Shown: piece after piece, positions 10,405 to 20,704 of the stretch
How positions within the stretch are numbered: the first letter of the stretch is position 1
Layout of the letters: the number at the start of each line of letters is the position of its first letter
NCBI GenBank assembly: GCA_002375765.1
Contig: DFMV01000010.1
Location: forward strand, 1 to 64,000
Length of the DNA: 64,000 bases
Source: Rhizobiales bacterium UBA3584
GTDB lineage: Bacteria; Pseudomonadota; Alphaproteobacteria; Rhizobiales; Devosiaceae
Direction of reading: 5' to 3'
The notes under the pieces: generated by a model
Told to the model about the DNA's origin: nothing
What the model saw: the letters and a program-made list of their open reading frames with translations, nothing else
Databases searched by the model: none
Program-made: the position numbers and the translations under genes

Positions 10405-11607
10405 ATGGCACTGACCGAGGATCTTATTGCGCTCGAACAGACGCTGGGCGCTCACAATTACAAGCCGCTGGATGTCGCGCTGGTGCGCGGTGAAGGCGTG
10501 TTCGTCTATGATGTGGATGGCAAGAGATATCTCGACTGCCTGTCGGCCTATTCGGCCGTCAATCAGGGCCATTGCCACCCCAAAATCTTTGAAGCGATGG
10601 TCGAACAGGCCAAAAAGCTGACGCTGACCTCGCGGGCCTTTCACAATGACCAGCTTGCCCTGTTTTATCAGGAGATCGCCGATCTCACCGGGTCGCACAA
10701 GGTGCTGCCGATGAACACAGGCGCCGAAGCTGTAGAAAGCGCCATAAAGGCGGTGCGCAAATGGGGATACGAGGTCAAGGGCGTCGAAAAGGACAAGGCC
10801 GAAATCATTGTTTGCGCCAACAATTTTCATGGACGGACCATGGGGATTGTCGGGTTTTCGACGGACCCTGATGCGCGGGGCGGGTTCGGGCCTTTTGCAC
10901 CGGGGTTCCGGATCATTCCGTTCGGCGATGCCGATGCGCTGGAAAAGGCGATTACGCCCAATACGGTGGGATTTCTCGTCGAGCCGATACAGGGGGAGGC
11001 CGGCGTCATTATTCCGCCGGAGGGGTATTTCCGGCGCGTGCGGCAGCTGTGCACTGATAATAATGTGACGCTTATATTAGATGAAATTCAAACAGGGCTT
11101 GGGCGGACCGGGAAGCTGCTGGCCGAGCAGCATGAAGGCATCGAGGCGGATGTGACTTTGCTCGGCAAAGCGCTGTCGGGCGGGTTTTATCCGGTTTCAG
11201 CGGTGCTGTCGAATTCCGAGGTTCTGGGCGTGCTGCAACCCGGGCAGCATGGCTCGACTTTTGGCGGCAACCCCTTGGCATGTGCTGTGGCGCGAGCGGC
11301 GCTGAGGGTCTTGATCGAGGAGGGAATGATTGAGAATGCGGCGGCGCTCGGGCCCTACTTCCTGGAGGGGCTGGCCGGCATAAAATCAAACCATATCCGC
11401 TCGGTCAGGGGGCGGGGGCTGATGCTGGCGATCGATTTGCACCCCGAGGCGGGGGGAGCGCGCCATTTCTGCCATAGGCTCAAAGAACTTGGCATCTTGG
11501 CCAAGGACACCCACACCGACACGATCCGGATCGCACCGCCTCTGGTGATCACCAAAGAGCAGATCGATGATGCGCTGGAGGTGTTTGACGCGGCATTGAC
11601 CGGCTAG
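10405..11607 (+). CDS. rocD: Ornithine aminotransferase
   Basis: A 400-residue class III PLP aminotransferase transferring the delta-amino group of ornithine to 2-oxoglutarate, giving glutamate-5-semialdehyde. The PLP lysine is Lys255 in LLGKALSGG, and Asp226 in ILDEIQTG contacts the pyridine nitrogen. [12 protein letters not shown] (104-115) is the phosphate-binding region. The N-terminus NYKPLDV matches RocD rather than acetylornithine aminotransferase, and adjacency to arginase supports this. A short AGGGA site precedes ATG 10405. Its 3' end overlaps the convergent YihY gene by four bases. Confidence 0.95.
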   Translation: MALTEDLIALEQTLGAHNYKPLDVALVRGEGVFVYDVDGKRYLDCLSAYSAVNQGHCHPKIFEAMVEQAKKLTLTSRAFHNDQLALFYQEIADLTGSHKVLPMNTGAEAVESAIKAVRKWGYEVKGVEKDKAEIIVCANNFHGRTMGIVGFSTDPDARGGFGPFAPGFRIIPFGDADALEKAITPNTVGFLVEPIQGEAGVIIPPEGYFRRVRQLCTDNNVTLILDEIQTGLGRTGKLLAEQHEGIEADVTLLGKALSGGFYPVSAVLSNSEVLGVLQPGQHGSTFGGNPLACAVARAALRVLIEEGMIENAAALGPYFLEGLAGIKSNHIRSVRGRGLMLAIDLHPEAGGARHFCHRLKELGILAKDTHTDTIRIAPPLVITKEQIDDALEVFDAALTG

Positions 11608-12542
11608 GGCTCGACATTGTCAGCAACGTAGGCCCCGCGTTGCCCCATCGGGCGGTCGGGGCCGACGGTGCTGTCGACGGCTGTTCGTAGTTCGAGTCCG
11701 GCGTTCAGCGCAGCTCCGAAGACGAAGATCTGGGCGGAAATGAACATCCAGAAAAGCATAACCACCGCGGCCGCCAGTGAGCCGAACGTCGCTTCAAACT
11801 CGCCGAAATATTCGACATAGAGCGAAAACAGCAGGCAGGCGGCGATCCAGACAAGCGCGGCCAGTGTCGCGCCGGGCCAGATCCAGCGCAGTTTGGCGCC
11901 GCGGCGGTTGAGCGCGTAGCGGTAGATCAGGGCGAAGGCGAGGATGGCCATGGCCAGAAGCGCGGGCCAGCGCAACAGAAGGGCCAGCCGTTCACCGGTG
12001 CCGGGAAAGGGGAAGAAGCTGGTGAAAATCGGGATCGCAGCGATGAGTGTCAAAGCCACGACCAGGAAGACGGCGCCGAGAACCGTGGTGGCAAAGGCCA
12101 CCAGGACCCCCATGAAGAAACCGCGATCCGAAGTTTCGCCGTAAGCGACGGATGTGGCGTGGAGGAGCGCATCGACGCCGCGCGAGCTACTCCAGAGAAT
12201 GACCACGATCGAAATGGCCAGCCCGACCCCGAACCCGGCCTGATCCTGATTCATGAAGGAATCGAGCTGGTTAGCGACCAGGGAATAGGCGATGGCGGGC
12301 ATGATGTCGGAGAACCTGTCGATCTCGGCCCGCAGCGCACCATAGTCGCCGAGAATGCCGACCAGCGACACGACAATGCCGATGGCTGGGAAGATCGACA
12401 GGAACCCGAAAAACGCGACCCCGGCGCAGCGCAGGGACATATCCTTTTCGCTCATCGTCTTGGCGGTGTGGATAGCGACGTGCTTCCAGTCCCGCATGGA
12501 GAGGGCGAAAGGATTATGCGCCTGATGCGCTGAACGGGCCAC
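11604..12542 (-). CDS. YihY/BrkB family inner-membrane protein
   Basis: A 312-residue protein with about six membrane helices and the YihY pattern: [16 protein letters not shown] in the first helix, then [11 protein letters not shown] and [17 protein letters not shown]. The family was once called ribonuclease BN, but that activity belongs to another protein; its role remains unknown. It starts six bases downstream of the host-attachment-family gene, so the two are likely co-transcribed. It overlaps the convergent rocD stop by four bases. Confidence 0.9.
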   Translation of the reverse strand: MARSAHQAHNPFALSMRDWKHVAIHTAKTMSEKDMSLRCAGVAFFGFLSIFPAIGIVVSLVGILGDYGALRAEIDRFSDIMPAIAYSLVANQLDSFMNQDQAGFGVGLAISIVVILWSSSRGVDALLHATSVAYGETSDRGFFMGVLVAFATTVLGAVFLVVALTLIAAIPIFTSFFPFPGTGERLALLLRWPALLAMAILAFALIYRYALNRRGAKLRWIWPGATLAALVWIAACLLFSLYVEYFGEFEATFGSLAAAVVMLFWMFISAQIFVFGAALNAGLELRTAVDSTVGPDRPMGQRGAYVADNVEP

Positions 12543-12548
12543 GACTTA

Positions 12549-13004
12549 CTAGCCCGCGCTTAGAATACGCTCGATCTGATCGACCGGATGGTTGGTCAGC
12601 GTCTTGGGAACTTCACCGATCACGCGATCTGTGACGATGGCGTGGAGTTCCTTGCGCAATTCACCCAGCACGCGCGGCGCCGCGCAAAGGACGATCTGTT
12701 TGTAACGGTTTTCGTTGGCATATTTGTAGAGCAGCTCGGCAGCGTCCTTGGCGAAGCGTTCCTCGGCAAGCCGATGCCAGTCGGTTGGCTCCATCGCGCT
12801 CTTCTGGTTCTGTCCGCTGTCGTACATTCGCCCGGGAGCATCGGTGCCCTGGTCCCTGGTGGGGGGATTGTCCTGCTCCATTTCGCGCACTACCCGAAAT
12901 ACAGGGTTTTTTCGGGTGCCAGTGTTTTCAAAGAACAAGGCTTTTTCGCCGTCGGCGACGAGCACCCAGACCTTGTTGTCGACTTTGAAATCCATTTCCT
13001 GCAT
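12549..13004 (-). CDS. Host attachment family protein
   Basis: A 151-residue protein matching the host-attachment family named after Agrobacterium proteins required for attachment to plant cells. It has the WVLVADGEKALFFEN strand near the N-terminus and QIVLCAAPRVLGELRKEL in the second half, an eRF1/baeRF-like fold. Despite the name, the biochemical role is unsettled. ATG 13004 is supported by AGGAG about six bases upstream; an in-frame start at 13034 lacks one. The downstream YihY gene is probably in the same transcript. Confidence 0.85.
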   Translation of the reverse strand: MQEMDFKVDNKVWVLVADGEKALFFENTGTRKNPVFRVVREMEQDNPPTRDQGTDAPGRMYDSGQNQKSAMEPTDWHRLAEERFAKDAAELLYKYANENRYKQIVLCAAPRVLGELRKELHAIVTDRVIGEVPKTLTNHPVDQIERILSAG

Positions 13005-13100
13005 GGGGGGCTCCTGTTCAATGAAACTCATCAAGGAACGGGTCAGATTAGCCTGAGTTCCGCCCGGAGTCTTTCCACTTTATAGGAACAGGGCTTTGAG

Positions 13101-14291
13101 TCACTCGGCGCTGAAATTGGCGTATCGGGCAAGCCGTGACAGGGCTAGGGTTACGAGAATCAAGGCTGCCGTGCCCATCAGGACCGGCGAGAAGCCCGTG
13201 TGTTCGGCGATGAACCCGATGGCCGAGGGGGCGATCAGGATTCCCGAGTAGCCCATGACCGTGACAATCGACAGCCCGATCCCCGAGGGGATGCCGGGGA
13301 GATTTCCGGCCGCCGAAAAGGCGATGGGGACCATGTTGGAAATGCCAATACCGGCAATGGCAAAGCCCAGGATGGTGAGCTCGGGAACGGGTGCCGACGC
13401 GGCAATCATCATGCCGGTCAAGGCAAAACCGCCGCAGATGCGAAGGGTGAGGACCGCGCCCAGCCTTTGCCGGATGGCATCCCCGGCAAAGCGCATGATG
13501 GCCATGGTTGCGGAAAAAGCGGCAAAGCCAAGCGCCGCCAGTTCGATGCTCGCACCGTGCTTCTGTTGAAGAAAGAGCGCCGACCAATCGAGGATTGCCC
13601 CTTCGGGGATCATCGAAAACAGCGCCATGACGCCTACGAGGTAGGGCAGGGGCGAGCGGGGGAACTTGAGCGGGGTTGCGGCTTTGGCCTCGGGCGTCGG
13701 CTGATCCTGGGCGAGGAGCGGGAGCGCCAAGACCGCGGCAGCGGTTGCAAGGGCGGTGATGATCAGCCCGTGAGCGAACTCCCCAACCGATCCGAGAAGG
13801 ACGCCACCCAATGCCGCGCCAAGCAGGGCGCCAAGGCTCCAGAATCCATGGCACGAGGACATGATGGCGCGCTTCATGCGTTTTTCCACCGCCACGGCGT
13901 TTGTGTTCATGGCGACGTCCATGCCGCCGATAAGCCCGCCAAATACGAAAATGACCACTGCGGTGGTGATCAGTTCGGGGGCCAGCGTGAGCAGGAACAG
14001 CATGGGCAGGAGAGCAAAGGTTGCGGGCTTGAGCAGTGGTGCCGAGCCGTGCTTTGCCGTTAGTGCCCCGATTACCGGCATCATGGCAATCGAACCAAGG
14101 CCGAAAACCAGGATCAGCAGGCCCATGACCGACTCGGTTATGCCGAGCCGTGCCATGAGCACCGGGATCTTGGGTGCCCAGCTTCCCACCAGAAATCCGT
14201 TGACCAGAAACAGGGTCGAAACCGCGAGGCGATCGCCGCGCATGCCGAAATAGAGCGGCACGGGGCCGCGGGACGTCGCCAGATCGGACAT
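13101..14291 (-). CDS. MFS transporter
   Basis: A 396-residue major facilitator with twelve predicted membrane helices, starting with VSTLFLVNGFLVGSWAPKIP, which resembles the YbjJ-type subgroup. Substrate unknown. It is divergent from gyrA with a 210-bp gap and lies 96 bp upstream of the host-attachment gene on the same strand. No adjacent regulator hints at its inducer. Confidence 0.88.
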   Translation of the reverse strand: MSDLATSRGPVPLYFGMRGDRLAVSTLFLVNGFLVGSWAPKIPVLMARLGITESVMGLLILVFGLGSIAMMPVIGALTAKHGSAPLLKPATFALLPMLFLLTLAPELITTAVVIFVFGGLIGGMDVAMNTNAVAVEKRMKRAIMSSCHGFWSLGALLGAALGGVLLGSVGEFAHGLIITALATAAAVLALPLLAQDQPTPEAKAATPLKFPRSPLPYLVGVMALFSMIPEGAILDWSALFLQQKHGASIELAALGFAAFSATMAIMRFAGDAIRQRLGAVLTLRICGGFALTGMMIAASAPVPELTILGFAIAGIGISNMVPIAFSAAGNLPGIPSGIGLSIVTVMGYSGILIAPSAIGFIAEHTGFSPVLMGTAALILVTLALSRLARYANFSAE

Positions 14292-14501
14292 CGAAATTCA
14301 CACTCGCAAAAGTGGATGATCGTTGTCCGTCATTCAACCGATTGTGCGATTTTCGGCAACCCCTTTTCTGTAATCGATCTCATTGACGACCGCCGGGAAG
14401 AAAACTGTGCCTGGGGGGTGCCAAAAGGGCGCGCAAAACTGGTATCTGCGTTCGGAATCGAATAAACCCGGTGCCAGCAGAATCAGTGCAGAACGAGCAT
14501 C

Positions 14502-17246
14502 GTGACAGATACGCCAGAAGATGACGCAGGCAGCGTAATGCCCTCCGACATCCACCCGATCTCGATAACGGACGAGATGCGCAAATCCTATCTCGATTAC
14601 GCGATGAGCGTGATCGTGAGCCGGGCCCTGCCCGACGTGCGCGACGGGCTCAAACCCGTGCATCGCCGCATCCTTTTTTCGATGCACGAGCAGGGTTACG
14701 AACATAACAAGCCCTATCGCAAATCGGCCCGCGTGGTCGGTGACGTTATCGGTAAATATCACCCGCATTCGGACGATGCGGTCTATATGTCCCTGGTGCG
14801 CATGGCGCAGCCGTTCTCGATGCGCGTCAAGCTGATTGACGGGCAGGGTAACTTCGGTTCGGTCGACGGTGATATGCCGGCGGCAATGCGCTACACCGAA
14901 GCGCGCATGGAAAAGGTCACAGGCTCGCTGCTCGACGACCTGGACAAGGATACTGTCGATTTCCGCGACAACTATGACGCCAGCGAGCGCGAACCGACGG
15001 TCTTGCCGGCGCGGTTCCCGAACCTGCTCGTCAATGGCGGCGGTGGTATCGCCGTGGGCATGGCCACCAATATTCCGAGCCACAATCTTGGCGAGGTGAT
15101 CGACGCTTGCCTGGCCATGATGGACAATGCGGACATCACGGTCGATGAGTTGATGGAAATCATTCCTGGACCGGACTTTCCGACAGCAGGCATCATTATC
15201 GGCAAGTCCGGCATCCGGTCTGCCTATGAGACAGGGCGTGGCTCGGTTCTCATGCGTGGGCGCGTGACGGTCGAAGAGGTTCGCAAGGAACGCGAAGCGC
15301 TGATCATTCACGAGATTCCCTATCAGGTGAACAAGGCGACGATGATCGAAAAGATTGCCGAGATGGTGCGCGACAAGCGCATCGAAGGCATCGCCGACAT
15401 TCGCGACGAGTCCGACCGTCAGGGCATGCGTGTGGTGATCGAGATCAAGCGCGATGCCGTGGCAGACGTGGTGCTGAACCAGCTCTATCGCTATTCGATG
15501 CTGCAGACCTCATTCGGCTGCAACTTCGTGGCGCTCAATGGCGGCAAGCCGGAATTGATGAACCTGCAGTCGATCCTGCAGGCGTTCCTGCGGTTCCGCG
15601 AAGAGGTTATCACCCGCCGCACCCGGTTCCTGCTCAACAAGGCTCGCGACCGTGCCCATGTGCTGGTGGGTCTGCTGGTGGCCGTCAACAATGTAGATGA
15701 GGTTATCCGTCTTATCCGTTCGTCGCCGGACCCCGCAACGGCGCGTCAGAAGCTGTTGGAGCGTGACTGGCCGGCGTCGGACGTCATGGGTCTGATCAAG
15801 CTGATCGACGATCCGCGCCACCAGATCAATGACGACGGCACCTTCAAGCTCTCCGATGAGCAGGCGCGTGCCATTCTGGCGCTGACCCTGTCGCGACTGA
15901 CGGCGCTTGGCCGGAACGAAATCGGCGACGAACTCAATTCGCTTGGCGAGCAGATCAAGGATTATCTCGATATTCTGCGCTCGCGCGAGCGGGTTCTGGG
16001 CATCATTCGTGACGAGCTCAACGAGATCAAGGAGCAGTACGCGACACCGCGGATGACACAGATCGACGAGTTCGCCGGCGATCTGGACGATGAAGATCTG
16101 ATAGCACGCGAGGATATGGTGGTGACCGTGTCGCACGCCGGTTACATCAAGCGGGTGCCGCTTTCGACCTATCGCGCGCAGCGCAGGGGAGGAAAGGGGC
16201 GTTCGGGCATGTCGACGCGCGACGAGGATTTCGTCGCGAGGCTGTTCGTCGCCAATACGCACACGCCGGTGCTGTTCTTTTCCTCGCGCGGTATCGTCTA
16301 CAAGATGAAGGTCTGGCGATTGCCGGTGGCCGCGCCACAGGCGCGCGGCAAGGCGCTGATCAACATGCTGCCGCTCGAAGACGGTGAGCGCATCACATCG
16401 ATCATGCCGCTGCCCGAGGACGAGGACAGCTGGGCTAGCCTCGATGTGATGTTTGTCACCCAATCGGGCAATGTGCGCCGCAACAAGCTCTCGGACTTCG
16501 TCGAGGTGCGCCAGAACGGCAAGATTGCCATGAAGCTCGATGAGGGCGACGGGATCGTCGGCGTCGAGACGGCCTCGGAAAGTGACGATATCCTGATCAC
16601 GACGGCGAAGGGCCAGTGCATCCGCTTTGCGATAACCGATGTGCGTGTCTTCAAGGGGCGCGATTCGACCGGTGTTCGAGGTATCAACCTGGCAAAGGGC
16701 GACGAAGTGATCGCCATGTCGATCCTGCGCCATTTCGATGCTTCGGCGGAAGAGCGTGCGGCGTACCTGAAGATGAGCCGCGCCGTGCGCGGTGAGGCCG
16801 AAGAGGCGGCAGAGGGCGACGAAGAGGTTGCGGGCGATTCACCGCTTGACCAGGATCGCTATGCCTCAATGAGCGCGGCCGAGCAGTTCGTCCTGACGAT
16901 CTCCGAAAAGGGCTTTGGAAAGCGAACATCGTCGTTCGAGTACCGGGTGACCGGGCGTGGCGGCAAGGGTATCGTTGCCATGGCGGTCAACAGCCGCAAT
17001 GGCAACCTGGTCGGCTCATTCCCTGTGGAAGACGAAAACCAGCTCATGCTGGTGACCAATGGCGGGCAGGTGATCCGCGTGCCGGTCGATGGTATCCGCA
17101 TTGTCGGGCGTTCGAGCCAGGGCGTTACGATTTTCCGCACCGCAGCGGACGAAAAAGTGGTCTCGGTCGAGCGTATAACGGAGCCGGAAAGCGCTGAGGG
17201 CGAAGAACCCGAAGACGGCGCGGAGGCATCCCCGAGCGAAGAGTGA
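14502..17246 (+). CDS. gyrA: DNA gyrase subunit A
   Basis: A 914-residue GyrA, the DNA-cleaving subunit that with GyrB introduces negative supercoils. The catalytic tyrosine is Tyr131 in [10 protein letters not shown]. The GyrA box QRRGGKG (560-566) marks it as gyrase rather than topoisomerase IV, and the beta-pinwheel follows, with an acidic tail. The start is GTG 14502. The quinolone-binding loop reads [19 protein letters not shown] (85-103): Ser90, Asp92 and Met96 stand where E. coli GyrA has Gly81, Ser83 and Asp87. The gene is otherwise intact, so this is a variant pocket rather than decay. Confidence 0.97.
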   Translation: MTDTPEDDAGSVMPSDIHPISITDEMRKSYLDYAMSVIVSRALPDVRDGLKPVHRRILFSMHEQGYEHNKPYRKSARVVGDVIGKYHPHSDDAVYMSLVRMAQPFSMRVKLIDGQGNFGSVDGDMPAAMRYTEARMEKVTGSLLDDLDKDTVDFRDNYDASEREPTVLPARFPNLLVNGGGGIAVGMATNIPSHNLGEVIDACLAMMDNADITVDELMEIIPGPDFPTAGIIIGKSGIRSAYETGRGSVLMRGRVTVEEVRKEREALIIHEIPYQVNKATMIEKIAEMVRDKRIEGIADIRDESDRQGMRVVIEIKRDAVADVVLNQLYRYSMLQTSFGCNFVALNGGKPELMNLQSILQAFLRFREEVITRRTRFLLNKARDRAHVLVGLLVAVNNVDEVIRLIRSSPDPATARQKLLERDWPASDVMGLIKLIDDPRHQINDDGTFKLSDEQARAILALTLSRLTALGRNEIGDELNSLGEQIKDYLDILRSRERVLGIIRDELNEIKEQYATPRMTQIDEFAGDLDDEDLIAREDMVVTVSHAGYIKRVPLSTYRAQRRGGKGRSGMSTRDEDFVARLFVANTHTPVLFFSSRGIVYKMKVWRLPVAAPQARGKALINMLPLEDGERITSIMPLPEDEDSWASLDVMFVTQSGNVRRNKLSDFVEVRQNGKIAMKLDEGDGIVGVETASESDDILITTAKGQCIRFAITDVRVFKGRDSTGVRGINLAKGDEVIAMSILRHFDASAEERAAYLKMSRAVRGEAEEAAEGDEEVAGDSPLDQDRYASMSAAEQFVLTISEKGFGKRTSSFEYRVTGRGGKGIVAMAVNSRNGNLVGSFPVEDENQLMLVTNGGQVIRVPVDGIRIVGRSSQGVTIFRTAADEKVVSVERITEPESAEGEEPEDGAEASPSEE

Positions 17247-17253
17247 TCAAGCA

Positions 17254-17292
17254 TAGCCATGGCCCCTTGCCAGAAGCATAGGGCCATGGCTA
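17254..17292 (+). terminator. Stem-loop after gyrA
   Basis: TAGCCATGGCCC and GGGCCATGGCTA are perfect 12-bp arms around a 15-base loop, eight bases after the gyrA stop. No T-run follows, so it may be a weak or Rho-assisted terminator. Confidence 0.55.
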
Positions 17293-17321
17293 GCTGACGG
17301 GGTTGTCTCCTGGAGGGTGCC

Positions 17322-17942
17322 ATGCCCGATATGACCTCACTTCTCGCCTTTCTTGCTGCCTCATTTTTCATAGCCGTCGTTCCCGGCCCGACCGTAACTG
17401 TCATTATCGCCAGCGCTCTATCGCGCGGAACGATGGCGGGGATGGCGATCATTCTGGGCACGCAGCTTGGGCTCGTCTCGATGATTATGGTCGTTGCGTT
17501 CGGGCTTGAGGCTGTGATGAGTCTCATGGGCTGGGCATTCGACTGGATCAAGCTGATGGGAGCGGCCTATCTTGTCTGGCTGGGCTATCGCATGTTGCGC
17601 TCGAGCGGGGAGATTGAACCACTCGAGGCAGAACGGCACAGGAGCTTGCGCGGATATGTGGTCCAGGGATTTGTCGTTATCTGGTCCAATCCCAAGGCGC
17701 TTCTGATGTTTGGCGCTTTCCTGCCTCAGTTCGTGGTGGCCAATGGAGCAGCGCTGCCGCAGATCCTTGTGCTGGGCGGATTGTTCATGCTGGCGACGAC
17801 GCTGAGCGATTCTGTTTACGCTGTTCTGGCGGGGCAGATGCGCCATTGGATCAATGCGGCCCGGGTGCGGCTGGTCAATCGGGTTTCTGGCGTTGTGCTG
17901 ATCGGGGGCGGCATCTGGCTTGCGCTCCAGCGCCGGGCGTGA
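17322..17942 (+). CDS. LysE family translocator
   Basis: A 206-residue LysE/RhtB-family exporter with five to six membrane helices. The N-terminal FFIAVVPGPTVTVIIASALS is the family's diagnostic PGP segment, and WSNPKALLMFGAFLPQFV is the conserved NPK motif. Members export amino acids or related metabolites; the substrate is not predictable. A strong GGAGGG site precedes ATG 17322. It ends 12 bases before coaD and may be co-transcribed with it. Confidence 0.92.
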   Translation: MPDMTSLLAFLAASFFIAVVPGPTVTVIIASALSRGTMAGMAIILGTQLGLVSMIMVVAFGLEAVMSLMGWAFDWIKLMGAAYLVWLGYRMLRSSGEIEPLEAERHRSLRGYVVQGFVVIWSNPKALLMFGAFLPQFVVANGAALPQILVLGGLFMLATTLSDSVYAVLAGQMRHWINAARVRLVNRVSGVVLIGGGIWLALQRRA

Positions 17943-17954
17943 CAAAAACCGGCA

Positions 17955-18443
17955 ATGACTGAGCGTGTGGGATTTTACCCCGGATCGTTCGATCCGGTGA
18001 CCAATGGCCATCTCGATGTTATCGAGCGGGCCTGCAAACTCGTGGACAAGCTGATTGTCGGTATCGGGGTGCATGCGGCCAAAAAGCCGATGCTGAGCGC
18101 GGATCAGCGGCGGGAACTGCTTGCGGAGACGGCGGGCGCAATCGGTACGCGCAAGGGCGTGGCAATCGAGATCGTCGAGTTCGACGGGCTTATGGTTCAG
18201 GCGGCGCAGCGTTGCGGCGCGGGGATGGTCATTCGCGGGCTGCGCGACACGACCGACTACAATTACGAAATGCAGATGGTGGGCATGAACGCGCAAATGG
18301 CCCCGGACATTCAGACGGTGTTTGTGCCTTCGAGCCCCTATGTGCGCCATATTTCGGCAACGCTGGTGCGCCAGATAGCGGAGATGGGGGGCGATATCGC
18401 GCCCTTCGTGCCGCGCGCCGTGCTCAAACTTCTGGAGACATGA
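17955..18443 (+). CDS. coaD: Phosphopantetheine adenylyltransferase
   Basis: A 162-residue CoaD, catalysing the fourth step of coenzyme A synthesis (4'-phosphopantetheine plus ATP to dephospho-CoA). The nucleotidyltransferase start [16 protein letters not shown] holds the TxGH motif (16-19). The [19 protein letters not shown] segment is the ISSTxIR-type ATP-binding motif. The stop overlaps the start of the membrane-anchored cyclophilin (ATGA), indicating coupled translation. Confidence 0.96.
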   Translation: MTERVGFYPGSFDPVTNGHLDVIERACKLVDKLIVGIGVHAAKKPMLSADQRRELLAETAGAIGTRKGVAIEIVEFDGLMVQAAQRCGAGMVIRGLRDTTDYNYEMQMVGMNAQMAPDIQTVFVPSSPYVRHISATLVRQIAEMGGDIAPFVPRAVLKLLET

Positions 18444-19057
18444 TGGCTGATCATTCCGCCAAACCGGCCAACCGCATGGTTGGCTTTCTCGTTTTCGCTT
18501 TTGTTGCCGTTTTCGGTGCCATGGTCGCATGGCCCTATCTGCCGTTCGGGCAGACGCCTGCCATGGCGCAATCTGCCGCCGATGTGCCTGCGGACGCACC
18601 CATTGCGACGCTGACGCTGGAGAGCGGCGATGTGACCATTGCGCTGCGTCCCGATCTTGCGCCCGAGCATGTGGCGCGGATCACCGAGCTGGCGAATTCG
18701 GGCTTTTATGACGGTCTGAAATTCCATCGCGTGATCGACGGGTTCATGGCGCAGACCGGGGACCCGCTGGGCAATGGCACCGGTGGCTCGGAAATGCCGG
18801 ATCTGGCTGCCGAGTTTTCCAACGAACCGTTCGTTCGCGGCACGCTTGGGATGGCCCGTTCGGCCAATCCCAACTCGGCCAATTCACAGTTCTTTATCGT
18901 GACGGCGGATTCGCCGCATCTGAACGGCCAATATACCCTGTTCGGCAATGTCATCTCGGGTATGGAGTTGGTCGACGGACTGGAAAAGGGGCCCGCGAGC
19001 GCCAATGGTGCTGTCGCCGATCCCGACATCATGGTTTCTCTGCGCGTCGCAGAGTAG
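18443..19057 (+). CDS. Membrane-anchored or periplasmic cyclophilin-type peptidylprolyl isomerase
   Basis: A 204-residue cyclophilin. An N-terminal hydrophobic helix (MVGFLVFAFVAVFGAMVAW) places the domain outside the cytoplasmic membrane. The isomerase domain has FYDGLKFHRVIDGFMAQTGD and SANSQFFIVT. It probably helps fold exported proteins. Two ATGs overlap (18440 and 18443); 18443 gives better spacing from GGAG. The gene overlaps the coaD stop and is followed 27 bases later by a second, leaderless cyclophilin, so the pair serves two compartments. Confidence 0.92.
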   Translation: MADHSAKPANRMVGFLVFAFVAVFGAMVAWPYLPFGQTPAMAQSAADVPADAPIATLTLESGDVTIALRPDLAPEHVARITELANSGFYDGLKFHRVIDGFMAQTGDPLGNGTGGSEMPDLAAEFSNEPFVRGTLGMARSANPNSANSQFFIVTADSPHLNGQYTLFGNVISGMELVDGLEKGPASANGAVADPDIMVSLRVAE

Positions 19058-19084
19058 CAATAATCAACAAAAGGAAAGCCGCTC

Positions 19085-19561
19085 ATGGCCGATATCAAGG
19101 ATCCGGAAAACACAATCGTCATGGAGACCTCCAAGGGCAATGTGGTCATCGAACTGCGCCCCGACCTGGCCCCAAGTCACGTTGAACGCATGAAAGAATT
19201 GGCCCGCGAAGGGTTTTACGACGGGATCGTGTTTCATCGCGTGATCGACGGGTTCATGGCGCAGGTTGGTTGCCCGAAGGGCAACGGTACGGGCGGATCG
19301 GACAAGCCTGATCTCAAGGCGGAATTTTCCCAGGAAAAGCATGTTCGCGGCACGGTTTCGGCAGCGCGTTCGGCCAACCCGAACTCGGCCAATTCCCAGT
19401 TCTTCATTTGCTTTGGCGAAGCGCCCTGGCTCAACGGCCAGTACTCGGTTTTCGGCCAGGTAATCGAGGGGATGGATGTTGTCGATCAACTCGAAAAGGG
19501 TGAACCGGTTCGCAACCCCGACAAGATCGTCTCGATGAAGGTCGCCGCCGACGCTGCGTAG
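19085..19561 (+). CDS. ppiB: Cytoplasmic cyclophilin-type peptidylprolyl isomerase
   Basis: A 158-residue cyclophilin without a signal peptide, acting on proline bonds in the cytoplasm. FYDGIVFHRVIDGFMAQVG carries the catalytic Arg, and SANSQFFICF and WLNGQYSVFG complete the active site. It shares long stretches with the adjacent anchored cyclophilin, so the two probably arose by tandem duplication followed by loss or gain of the leader. AAAGGAA lies upstream of ATG 19085. It ends at a hairpin terminator before queA. Confidence 0.94.
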   Translation: MADIKDPENTIVMETSKGNVVIELRPDLAPSHVERMKELAREGFYDGIVFHRVIDGFMAQVGCPKGNGTGGSDKPDLKAEFSQEKHVRGTVSAARSANPNSANSQFFICFGEAPWLNGQYSVFGQVIEGMDVVDQLEKGEPVRNPDKIVSMKVAADAA

Positions 19562-19588
19562 GCTGCATCTACCCCAAGTGCTTTGTGT

Positions 19589-19616
19589 ACCCCGGCGCGA
19601 GCCGGGGTCGCTTTTT
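19589..19616 (+). terminator. Hairpin terminator between ppiB and queA
   Basis: ACCCCGGC-GCGA-GCCGGGGT followed by CGCTTTTT. It is preceded by the ten-mer ACCCCAAGTG (19571-19580), which also precedes the hairpin at 27317. Confidence 0.75.
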
Positions 19617-19630
19617 GTGGAAGACAGAAA

Positions 19631-20704
19631 ATGAAGGTCGATCTTTTCGACTTTGATCTCCCCGAAGACCGGATTGCGCTGCATCCCGTTTCGCCCCGCG
19701 ACAGCGCAAAGATGCTGGTCGTTGCGGAGGACGGAGGGCTTACGGACCACGTCGTCACCGACCTTGAAACGATCCTGCGTGCCGGGGACGTGCTGGTGGT
19801 CAATGACACGCGGGTTATTCCTGCCGATCTCAGGGGTACGCGCCATCGGGGAGAGTTTGCGGCCTCGGTGTCGTTCAACCTGCACAAGCGGGTGGACGGC
19901 AGCACGTGGCTGGCGTTTGCCCGGCCCGCAAAGCGGCTCAAGATCGGCGATCGCGTGGTGTTCGGAGCCACATCGGAAGTCTGCATGCTCGATGAACTTG
20001 CGGCTACCGTCAAAGCGGTTGAAGACGGGCAGGTAACGCTCGGTTTCGACTTTTCCGATGCGGTGCTCGATGAAGCGATCAAGGCGCGCGGCGCAATGCC
20101 GCTGCCGCCCTATATCGGGGCCAAACGCGATATCGAAGAGCGCGACAAGACCGATTATCAGACGGTTTATGCCGAGCACGACGGCGCGGTCGCCGCGCCG
20201 ACTGCAGGGCTGCATTTCACACCAGAGTTGCTGGAGCGGCTCGAGAACAAGGGTGTGGCAATCGAGCATGTGACGCTGCATGTGGGGGCGGGGACGTTCC
20301 TGCCGATGAAAGCAGATGACACCGAGGATCATGTCATGCACGCCGAGTGGGGCGTGGTTGCTCCCGAAACGGTTGAACGCATCCATGCGGCGAAGGCGGC
20401 CGGCGGGCGAATTGTTGCCGTGGGCACGACCAGCCTGCGGCTACTCGAAAGTGCGGCGCGCAAGACCGGCGCGCTGGAGCCTTTTGCGGACGAGACGGAT
20501 ATCTTCATCACGCCGGGATTTGGGTTCCGCGTTGTCGATGTGCTGATGACCAATTTCCACCTGCCGCGCTCGACGCTGTTCATGCTGGTCTCGGCCTTTT
20601 CCGGCCTGGAGACCATGCACAAGGCCTACAAGCATGCCATCGATCACCATTATCGTTTCTATTCTTACGGCGACTCCTCGCTGCTGTTCCGGGCCAACCG
20701 ATGA
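19631..20704 (+). CDS. queA: S-adenosylmethionine:tRNA ribosyltransferase-isomerase
   Basis: A 357-residue QueA, which transfers the ribosyl part of SAM to preQ1-modified tRNA, giving epoxyqueuosine. It has the typical start [30 protein letters not shown], the [10 protein letters not shown] motif and the C-terminal [20 protein letters not shown]. Upstream frame sequence (from 19583) lies over the terminator, and GGAAG precedes ATG 19631. The stop overlaps the tgt start by four bases (ATGA), coupling consecutive steps of queuosine synthesis. Confidence 0.97.
   Translation: MKVDLFDFDLPEDRIALHPVSPRDSAKMLVVAEDGGLTDHVVTDLETILRAGDVLVVNDTRVIPADLRGTRHRGEFAASVSFNLHKRVDGSTWLAFARPAKRLKIGDRVVFGATSEVCMLDELAATVKAVEDGQVTLGFDFSDAVLDEAIKARGAMPLPPYIGAKRDIEERDKTDYQTVYAEHDGAVAAPTAGLHFTPELLERLENKGVAIEHVTLHVGAGTFLPMKADDTEDHVMHAEWGVVAPETVERIHAAKAAGGRIVAVGTTSLRLLESAARKTGALEPFADETDIFITPGFGFRVVDVLMTNFHLPRSTLFMLVSAFSGLETMHKAYKHAIDHHYRFYSYGDSSLLFRANR

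Noticed and set aside
13200..14063. A 287-codon plus-strand frame over the MFS transporter
   Set aside because: The transporter on the other strand has clear membrane helices; the plus frame is low-complexity and charged.
15510..16733. A long minus-strand open frame inside gyrA
   Set aside because: It is antisense to an intact, conserved GyrA and has no recognisable domain.
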